NCBI GenBank assembly: GCA_017577565.1
Contig: PKRH01000117.1
Span: forward strand, 1-10,869
Length of the DNA stretch: 10,869 nucleotides
Source of the DNA: Thermoanaerobacterales bacterium
Lineage (GTDB): Bacteria > Actinomycetota > Acidimicrobiia > Acidimicrobiales > JACDCH01
Reading direction: 5' to 3'
The translations under genes and the position numbers were made by a program. The first letter of the stretch is position 1; each line of letters begins with the position of its first letter. The notes under the pieces were generated by a model. The model had not been told where the DNA came from. It ran no database searches and saw only the letters and a program-made list of their open reading frames with translations. Shown one piece after another: positions 6,471 through 10,869 of this stretch.

Positions 6471-7518
6471 GTGAGCTTCCCCTGCCGGGTCGACGGCCGG
6501 CCGACCGTGGCCGCCGTCGAGGGGGACCACCTGGTCGTCGAGGGCGGCGCTCCCGTGGGTCGACGTCGACGAGGTGGTGGTCGAGAACGCCCGGGTCACG
6601 CTCGGCCTCGCCGACGGCCGCCGGGTCGTGCTGTCCCACCTCGCCCGGCGGACCGACGAGTTCGTCGAGGTACTGCGCACGGCGCGGGCCCGGGCCCGCC
6701 GGGCGGCGCTGCTGCAGTGGACCGCCGGTCCGCCGATCGACACCTACCCGACGCGGGTGGGCGGCGAGCCCGGCCAGGTCGTGCTGTTCCCCGACGGCGT
6801 GACCGTCGAGCCGTTGAACGGTCCACCCCGCCTGGCCCCGCTGCCCCTGGTCGAGGGGGTCGAGCGGGACGGGTACCGGATCACCCTGCACCTGCGGGGT
6901 GCCGCGCCGGTCGCCGTGCCACCGCTCGCCCGGCGCACGGACGAGTTCCTGATCGACCTCGAGCGGGCCCGTCGCGACCTGGCGGCCCGCACGGCGGCGG
7001 CCTGGGCGGCCCTCTCCCCGGGGCTGGCCGGCTTCCCCGCCCCCGACGGGTGGGCGGTCGACGCGGCGGCGGCCGGCGGCTGGTGGCCGCACCTCCGAGC
7101 GGCGGTGGCGGGCGGCGGGGCGGCCGGTGACGGCGACGGGGACCGCGGACCGGCCGCGCTGGCGGTGCTGGAGGCCCTCGCCGGCGACCGGCTGCGCCTC
7201 GGGATCGAGCTGCAGGGTGACGCCGTGCTGCGCTTCGCCCTGGCGCCCCACGGCGACCGGGTGGCGGTCGAGGGCTTCGGCGACGACGCCCGGGCCACCT
7301 ACGTGTTCCGCACCGCGTCGGTCGACGAGCTGAACGCCGTGCTCCTGCTGACGAGCTTCCGGCGTGAGGCGTTGCACCTCCTGCCCGAGCGGCTCGGCCG
7401 CTGGGCCGTCGCGGTCCGCACCCTCGAGGTGGTGCGCCGGGCCCGCGCCGCCCTCGTCGCCCGGGTGGTCCACACCGCCGGGTGGGCGGCGGCGGTCGAG
7501 GCGGCGCTGCGGGGCTGA
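6471..7518 (+). CDS. Repeat-containing (PH-like?) protein with a frameshift near 6550
   Basis: Two overlapping frames make up one protein. Frame A starts at GTG 6471 (VSFPCRVDGRPTVAAVEGDH...) and is sensible to about LVVEGG (6531-6548). It then turns into an arginine-rich shadow. Frame B, shifted by +1, is sensible from about WVDVDEVVVENARVTLGL (6556 on) and runs to TGA 7516-7518, but has no start codon before GTG 6574. Joining them by dropping one base in 6540-6560 gives about 348 residues. The join is supported by an internal repeat: block 1 (from about 6507) and block 2 (from about 6772) both run from a short beta-rich segment to the identical LARRTDEF (6640-6663 and 6925-6948), each followed by a basic helix and a Trp. 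The beta-strands-then-helix layout recalls bacterial PH-like domains, but this is a guess. The C-terminal third is helical with no recognised motif. Product function is unknown. Confidence 0.72.
6640..6948 (+). repeat. Protein-level tandem repeat landmark LARRTDEF
   Basis: The octapeptide LARRTDEF occurs twice in the same frame, at 6640-6663 and 6925-6948, 285 nt (95 codons) apart. Each copy follows a beta-rich segment and precedes a basic helix (VEVLRTARARARRAALLQW versus LIDLERARRDLAARTAAAW). The DNA copies differ, so this is an old domain duplication and not a recent DNA repeat. Confidence 0.8.
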
Positions 7519-7525
7519 GCCCCGC
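7509..7525. terminator. Hairpin over the stop codon between convergent genes
   Basis: A perfect 7-bp inverted repeat, GCGGGGC (7509-7515) and GCCCCGC (7519-7525), whose 3-nt loop is the TGA stop of the repeat-protein gene. The convergent nucleoside hydrolase gene ends 5 nt further on, at 7531. There is no T-run on either side. Confidence 0.45.
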
Positions 7526-7530
7526 CGGGC

Positions 7531-8409
7531 TCAGGGCCGCGAGCCGGCGGCGGTCACGGCCTCGACGATGCGGTCCCGGACGGCGTCGGCGTCGACGTCC
7601 ACCGCCAGCCGCGCCGGGGGCCGGCCCGGGCTGGCGACCAGCACCCCGGCGGGCGCCCCGCCGGCGGGACAGGCCACGGACCGCTCCTCCCAGGTGAGCA
7701 GGTCCGGTTCGAGCGCGGCGACGGCCGCGACCGGGTCGTGGAGGGCGGCGCCGCCGCCGTCCGCCCGCCGCCGGGCCGCGAGCTCGGCGCAGAAGGCGGC
7801 GACGGGCCCGCCCGCGGCCCAGCGGCGCAGGTCGTCCTCCCGCAGCGCCACCCGGGAGGTCACGTCGACGGGGACGACGGCGACCTCCGGCACCCCGGCG
7901 AGGACGGCGTCGACCGCGGCCGGGTCGGCGGCGGCGTTGAACTCGGCGATGGCCGGGTCGACGGTCGGGCGGGGGGCGAGCGCCCCGCCCATCCAGACGA
8001 CACGGTCGACGCGCGCCCCGCGGCGGAGCGCCAGGGCGACGGCGGTGAGCGGCCCCAGCCCGAGCACCGCGCCCTCGATCGGGACGTCGCCCGCCGGCGG
8101 GGTCGCCTCCGGCCCGGGGGCGCCGAGGGGCAGCCGCGCCGCCAGCCCGGCGAGGCCGTCGGCACCGTGGGCGTGCCGGTGGCGGCGCACGGGCCGGCCG
8201 TCGAGCGCCACCGACGGGCCGAGGCCCACGGGGACGTCGAGGCCGAGGAGCCGGGCGAGCCCGGCGGCGTTGTGGTGGGCGACCGGCGCCGGGACGTTGC
8301 CCGCGCCGGCCACGATCCCCCGCACGGCGCCCGCGGCGGCGAGGACCGCGAGGGCGACGGCGTCGTCCACCCCGGGGTCGCAGGTCACCACCCATCCGCG
8401 GCGTGCCAC
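7531..8409 (-). CDS. Inosine-uridine-preferring nucleoside hydrolase family (IunH-like)
   Basis: A 292-residue cytoplasmic enzyme expected to hydrolyse the N-glycosidic bond of ribonucleosides to base and ribose in nucleoside salvage. The Ca2+/ribose-binding signature CDPGVDDAVAL is at residues 10-20 (D11, D15, D16), AGAGNVPAPVAHHNA at 34-48 (N38), and the core VVWMGGAL at 137-144. EFNAAADPAAV at 156-166 carries the Glu-Phe-Asn group that binds ribose. LHDPVAAVAALEPDL at 223-237 gives the last Ca2+ ligand D225 with H224. All key positions of the family are present, and length is slightly short of the usual ~310. Base specificity cannot be read from this. Start GTG 8409 puts the signature at the expected place, and GACGAT lies 6 nt upstream. 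It follows the sigma-like gene at 8451-9224 on the same strand with a 41-nt gap. Confidence 0.93.
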   Translation of the reverse strand: MARRGWVVTCDPGVDDAVALAVLAAAGAVRGIVAGAGNVPAPVAHHNAAGLARLLGLDVPVGLGPSVALDGRPVRRHRHAHGADGLAGLAARLPLGAPGPEATPPAGDVPIEGAVLGLGPLTAVALALRRGARVDRVVWMGGALAPRPTVDPAIAEFNAAADPAAVDAVLAGVPEVAVVPVDVTSRVALREDDLRRWAAGGPVAAFCAELAARRRADGGGAALHDPVAAVAALEPDLLTWEERSVACPAGGAPAGVLVASPGRPPARLAVDVDADAVRDRIVEAVTAAGSRP

Positions 8410-8415
8410 CCCGGC

Positions 8416-8421
8416 ATCGTC
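8416..8421 (-). promoter_or_regulatory. Candidate -10 element (leaderless) of the nucleoside hydrolase gene
   Basis: GACGAT on the minus strand, 6 nt (GCCGGG) before GTG 8409. It shares ACGAT and the spacing with the element before the zinc-ribbon gene. It would give the hydrolase its own promoter independent of the upstream sigma-like gene. Confidence 0.4.
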
Positions 8422-8450
8422 GCGCCCGGTGCCGGCGGCGGGGAGGGGCG

Positions 8451-9224
8451 TCAGGCGGCCCGGCGGGCGGCCACCACGGGGAGGTGCAGGAGGTCGGGGA
8501 ACCGGTCGTCGCCGCCGAGCGCCCGGAGGCGCTGCCCCACCCGCTGCACGACCTTGCGGACGGCCGCCTCACCCAGGCCGAAGCGGGCGGCCACGGTGAC
8601 GGCCGGGCTGCGGTTGCCGGTGGCGCGCTCGTCGGCGTGGGTCAGCCACACGGCGGCGTCGCGGGGGCTGGCGACCAGGTCGAGCGCGGCGGCCAGCTGG
8701 GCCGCCCGGGGGTCGCGGGCGGCCACCCGGCGGAGCGTCGCGAGGACGTCCTCCACGACGTCGGCGGGGTCGACGGCGGGGGAGGTCTCCGGGGCGGCGC
8801 GGTCGTACGACGCGTGGCGGGCGGCGACCACCTCGTCGAGCGGGTCGGCGAAGGTGCCGGCCCAGCGGTGCACGACCCCGGTGACGCGGTCCCGCGCCCA
8901 GGTCCAGGGCGGCGCGCCGTCCGGCCGCCAGCTGCGGGCGCAGCGGACGATGGCGTCGACGGCGTCGAGCACGAGCCCGTCGAGGTCGTCGCGCGTGTAG
9001 GGGATGCGCAGGCGGCGGAGCTCGCGACGCACCTGGCGCCGCACGGGCCGGTCGGCGAGGAGGAGGAACCGCCAGACGGCGGCGGTGTCGCCGGCGGCGA
9101 TCTCGGCCATGACCGCCGCCACCTCGGCGGGGTCGGGGTCGTCGGCCGGGACGACGGCGGGCGCCGGGGCCGGCCCGGCGGGGCTGCCGGGGGTCGTGTC
9201 CGTGGGTGCGGGAACCGGGTCCAT
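8451..9224 (-). CDS. Divergent sigma-70-like (ECF-type) protein A
   Basis: 257 residues from ATG 9224. After a Pro/Ala-rich N-terminal tail (1-32), residues about 62-121 look like sigma region 2: VRRQVRRELRRLRIP, then TRDDLDGLVLDAVDAIVRCA (core-binding helix; compare DxxQEVF of ECF factors) and PPWTWARDRVTGVVHRW in the place of the WL-x-IAxN-x2-R helix. A spacer of ~80 residues follows, then a region-4-like helix-turn-helix: SPAVTVAARFGLGEAAVRKVVQRVGQRLRAL (206-236). The fit is by layout and a few motif positions, so distant homology is likely but not proven. The linker is longer than in a typical ECF factor (whole protein usually ~190). No anti-sigma gene lies beside it; the nucleoside hydrolase gene follows. 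The start lacks a clear ribosome binding site. It is divergent from a second sigma-like gene. Confidence 0.7.
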   Translation of the reverse strand: MDPVPAPTDTTPGSPAGPAPAPAVVPADDPDPAEVAAVMAEIAAGDTAAVWRFLLLADRPVRRQVRRELRRLRIPYTRDDLDGLVLDAVDAIVRCARSWRPDGAPPWTWARDRVTGVVHRWAGTFADPLDEVVAARHASYDRAAPETSPAVDPADVVEDVLATLRRVAARDPRAAQLAAALDLVASPRDAAVWLTHADERATGNRSPAVTVAARFGLGEAAVRKVVQRVGQRLRALGGDDRFPDLLHLPVVAARRAA

Positions 9225-9250
9225 GCCCGTCCCGTCGACGCCCGCACGAC

Positions 9251-9286
9251 GGTGTGACCGGGGCGGGGCCCCTTCGTTGTCACACC
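9251..9286. repeat. Inverted repeat GGTGTGAC-N20-GTCACACC
   Basis: Perfect 8-bp arms at 9251-9258 and 9279-9286 around a GC-rich centre. With a 28-bp centre-to-centre distance the arms lie almost three helical turns apart, which suits two protein half-sites on one face. It could alternatively fold as a hairpin in RNA. Confidence 0.6.
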
Positions 9287-9322
9287 CCGTCGCTTCAATC
9301 CGGGGCCGGGGACGCGCCTCTC

Positions 9323-9340
9323 GCCGATCAGGCGATCGGC
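9323..9340. repeat. Inverted repeat GCCGATC-N4-GATCGGC
   Basis: Perfect 7-bp arms at 9323-9329 and 9334-9340 with loop AGGC. It lies 52 nt before ATG 9393. It would form a stable short hairpin in the 5' leader of sigma-like gene B, or an 18-bp dyad operator. Confidence 0.6.
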
Positions 9341-9392
9341 CGTCCTCTCCCAGTCACGTCCAACACGTACCGACGAGGTGGTGGCTGAACCG

Positions 9393-10088
9393 ATGTCCGA
9401 ACCCCCGATGCCCGAGGCGGCGGCCCGCTTCCTCTCCTCGCCCGAGGGGCGCGCGGTCGTCCGCGGGGCCCGCCTCCGGGCCCACCTGCCGGCGACGGTC
9501 GAGGACGACCTCGCCCAGGAGGTGCTGCGCCGGCTCTGCGCCACGGACGCCGACCGGCTGCAGGCCGTCGACAACCTCGCCGCCCTGGTGACCACGGTGG
9601 CCCGCCGGGCCGCCGTCGACCTCGTCCGGGGCCGGGTCCGCGGCCCGCAGGAGGTCGTCCGCTCGACGCTCGTCGACCCCGACGCCGAGGTGCGGGTCCC
9701 GTCGCTCGACGGTGCCTCGCCCCTCGACGTCGAGGCCGACGTCGTCGGCGGCGCCCTGCTCGCCGAGATCCGCCGCCGGGTGCTCGCGATGGCGGGCGAC
9801 GACCCGGCCCGGGCGGCCGCGGCGCTCGCCTACCTCGCCATCACCTGCGACGGCGCGGTGCCGGGCGACGGCTGCCCCCGTCCGGCCGGCGGGGCCTCGC
9901 CGGACGAGGCGGCCGCCTGGGCGGCCCTCTGGTACGCGGGCCACCGCGACTGCTTCACCGCCACGCCGACGGTCGGCGCCGCAGCGGTGCGCAAGCGGCG
10001 GAGCCGGCGGACGGGCCGGCTGCGCGCGCTGCTGCGGGACGTGGCTGCGGCCGTCGGGCTCGACCGGGAAGGTGCGCACCATGGTTGA
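9393..10088 (+). CDS. Divergent sigma-70-like (ECF-type) protein B
   Basis: 231 residues from ATG 9393, chosen because GAGGTGGTG at 9375-9383 is a fair Shine-Dalgarno sequence 9 nt upstream. GTG 9378 would add 5 residues but would place that site inside the gene. Region 2 of sigma-70 is recognisable at about 24-83: HLPATVEDDLAQEVLRRLCA (core-binding helix with DDLAQEV at 38-44), then AALVTTVARRAAVDLVRGRV, which matches the W/L-x-x-IAxN-x2-D-x-xR helix. The middle part (85-185) is unusually long and carries two cysteines (C152, C161). The C-terminal TPTVGAAAVRKRRSRRTGRL (191-210) is a basic, weakened region-4-like helix pair. It overlaps the next gene by 8 nt (10081-10088), so the two are translationally coupled. 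No zinc-type anti-sigma (HxxxCxxC) is seen nearby. Confidence 0.75.
   Translation: MSEPPMPEAAARFLSSPEGRAVVRGARLRAHLPATVEDDLAQEVLRRLCATDADRLQAVDNLAALVTTVARRAAVDLVRGRVRGPQEVVRSTLVDPDAEVRVPSLDGASPLDVEADVVGGALLAEIRRRVLAMAGDDPARAAAALAYLAITCDGAVPGDGCPRPAGGASPDEAAAWAALWYAGHRDCFTATPTVGAAAVRKRRSRRTGRLRALLRDVAAAVGLDREGAHHG
10066..10072 (+). promoter_or_regulatory. Ribosome binding site of the overlapping unknown gene
   Basis: GGGAAGG, 8 nt before ATG 10081, inside the 3' end of the sigma-like gene B. It decides ATG 10081 as the start, although the frame is open further upstream. Confidence 0.55.
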
Positions 10089-10851
10089 ACCGCTCCTCGG
10101 CACGCGTCCGCTCCTCGCCGACTGCCACCCTGCGGCCGGGGTGGCGACGCTGTCCGCCCGCCCGGCCGGGCCGGCCGGCTCGGCCGGCATCACGCTCGCC
10201 GACGGGCTCGAGCTCGACGTCGACGTCGCCGACCCGGCGACGCTCGTCGGCCTGACCCTCGAGTGGGCGACGGACGGCGCCGGGGGGCTGGAGCCACCCC
10301 CGCAGCACCGCCGGGCGCTGGAGGTGCTCCTGGGCGGCGACCGGGCGGCGCAGCTCGCCGCGTCGCTGCACGGCCGGCCCGACGCCGACGGCTGGGTGGG
10401 GTGCCGGCTCGGCGACGGCGCGCACCTCGCCCGGGGCGTCGCGCCCGGCCTGCACCGGGCCGCCCTCGCGGTCGCCGGCGCCGGCACCGCCGGCGTGCCG
10501 ACCGCGGTCCGGGGGATCGCGCTGGCCGAGGCGGCGGCCGAGCTGGCGCCCGTCGCCGAGCGGCTGCCCGCGGTCGGCGCCGTCGTCCGGGACTGGCTGG
10601 CCGGGGCCGCCGACCTCGTGGTCGAGACCCTCGCCGAGGGCACCTTCGCCGTGCCGGAGCACGCCGCCGCCCCGGCCGGTCGGCGGCTGCGCCGGGTGGC
10701 TTGGCTGGGGGCGCCACGGCCCCTCGCCCGGGGGCGGTTCGCCGCCTTCGCCCGCGAGCTCGGCGAGGGCGGCCACCGGACCCTTATAATATACCAAGGA
10801 GGCCGACGCACCATCTGTGGCAGAGTTCGGTGGGGGCGCGCGAGTGAATAA
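10081..10851 (+). CDS. Unknown soluble protein coupled to sigma-like gene B, 3' end replaced by foreign sequence
   Basis: From ATG 10081 (MVEPLLGTRPLLADCHPAAG) the frame reads about 234 residues of typical composition up to GEGGHRT (ending 10782). It then continues 22 codons into AT-rich sequence (LIIYQGGRRTICG...) to TAA 10849-10851. That tail is unlike the rest and probably not native. The first 65 residues look beta-rich (LADGLELDVDVADPATLVGL), and the remainder is helical and Ala-rich, with an amphipathic stretch GIALAEAAAELAPVAERLPA (145-164). There is no signal peptide, no membrane helix and no zinc anti-sigma motif. I do not recognise the family. Its 8-nt overlap with the sigma-like gene suggests a linked role, perhaps a partner or regulator of that protein (inference). 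Confidence 0.6.
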   Translation: MVEPLLGTRPLLADCHPAAGVATLSARPAGPAGSAGITLADGLELDVDVADPATLVGLTLEWATDGAGGLEPPPQHRRALEVLLGGDRAAQLAASLHGRPDADGWVGCRLGDGAHLARGVAPGLHRAALAVAGAGTAGVPTAVRGIALAEAAAELAPVAERLPAVGAVVRDWLAGAADLVVETLAEGTFAVPEHAAAPAGRRLRRVAWLGAPRPLARGRFAAFARELGEGGHRTLIIYQGGRRTICGRVRWGRASE

Positions 10852-10869
10852 AAAAAAATATAACTATTT
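10783..10869. other. AT-rich terminal segment of different composition
   Basis: From 10783 the composition changes sharply. TATAAT (10785-10790) is followed by AAGGAGG (10796-10802), then a GC-rich stretch (10803-10843) and a terminal AATAAAAAAAAATATAACTA. A textbook -10 and a full Shine-Dalgarno sequence are absent elsewhere in the window. GTG 10817 would open a frame to the window edge (VAEFGGGARVNKKKYNY), but 14 nt from the Shine-Dalgarno sequence is long. The segment is best read as a chimeric or low-quality contig end, or the edge of an acquired element. Confidence 0.5.

Larger units (their letters stand above)
9225..9392. promoter_or_regulatory. Shared control region of the two divergent sigma-like genes
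   Basis: 168 bp between ATG 9224 (minus) and ATG 9393 (plus). It contains two inverted repeats: GGTGTGAC (9251-9258) with GTCACACC (9279-9286), arms separated by 20 nt that include the palindrome GGGGCCCC (9265-9272); and GCCGATC (9323-9329) with GATCGGC (9334-9340), loop of 4. A further GTCAC half-site lies at 9353-9357. The first repeat looks like an operator or a hairpin, the second like a compact operator. No confident -35/-10 pair was found for either gene. Confidence 0.5.

Noticed and set aside
6540..6560. Programmed ribosomal frameshift
   Set aside because: No slippery heptamer and no obvious downstream stimulatory structure distinct from background GC pairing. An error or a mutation is simpler.
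6559..6570. Repeated GTCGAC palindromes as sites
   Set aside because: GTCGAC and GACGTC arise repeatedly from Val-Asp codons in this genome (for example near 287-302), so they carry no special signal.
3912..6743. A 943-codon open frame on the minus strand
   Set aside because: Only its last 183 codons (from ATG 4463) look like protein. The rest is Arg/Pro/Gly-rich translation antisense to the AraC, zinc-ribbon and repeat-protein genes, as expected where stop codons are rare.
9211..9236. ECF-type promoter GGAAC-N17-CGTC upstream of sigma-like gene B
   Set aside because: Spacing fits an ECF promoter, but the -35 lies inside the coding start of the divergent gene, and both short motifs are very common in such GC-rich DNA. 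Not strong enough to call.
8451..10782. Toxin-antitoxin or phage-defence module
   Set aside because: No nuclease, ATPase, toxin or antitoxin motif is visible; the two outer proteins fit sigma-like layouts better.

Overview
The window is very GC-rich (about three quarters G+C by eye), with the matching codon bias toward G or C in third positions. Genes are densely packed on both strands. A TIGR03086/MDMPI-type protein (a family linked to mycothiol), a PAP2/kinase-like/LPG-synthase-type membrane protein and several apparently leaderless genes point to Actinomycetota, possibly Acidimicrobiia. The class-level placement is inference only. The window looks like a whole contig, because both ends show signs of an artificial or rearranged junction.

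Layout: (1) 1-1122, minus: the 5' part of a multi-domain membrane protein (degenerate PAP2 domain, then the start of a kinase-like domain). Homology on this strand stops at a 12-bp palindrome at 120-131. The next piece of the same domain appears to lie on the opposite strand at 1-120, so this looks like an inverted junction. (2) 1184-2707, minus: a 14-TM MFS efflux transporter of DHA2 type. (3) 2824-3861, plus: murB, an essential peptidoglycan precursor enzyme, divergent from the transporter. (4) 3912-4463, minus: a TIGR03086/DinB-like metal-binding protein, convergent with murB across a strong hairpin and divergent from an AraC-family regulator at 4548-5369 (plus). (5) 5444-5584, minus: a 46-residue basic protein with a good Shine-Dalgarno sequence. 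(6) 5795-7518, plus: a 14-cysteine zinc-ribbon protein followed by a repeat-containing protein whose frame is broken near 6550. (7) 7531-8409, minus: a nucleoside hydrolase, downstream of a sigma-70-like protein at 8451-9224 (minus). (8) 9393-10851, plus: a second sigma-70-like gene, divergent from the first, which overlaps a gene of unknown function by 8 bp. From about 10783 the sequence turns abruptly AT-rich and unlike everything else.

How the genes work together: most of the window is ordinary chromosomal housekeeping and accessory content (cell wall, efflux, nucleoside salvage, small regulators). The less ordinary part is 8451-10851: two divergent sigma-like genes share a 168-bp control region with two inverted repeats, and one is translationally coupled to an unrecognised soluble protein. 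Six genes also share a compact upstream pattern, a hexamer close to NACGMT 6-8 nt before the start codon, which suggests widespread leaderless transcription. No CRISPR array, tRNA, rRNA or insertion sequence was recognised.
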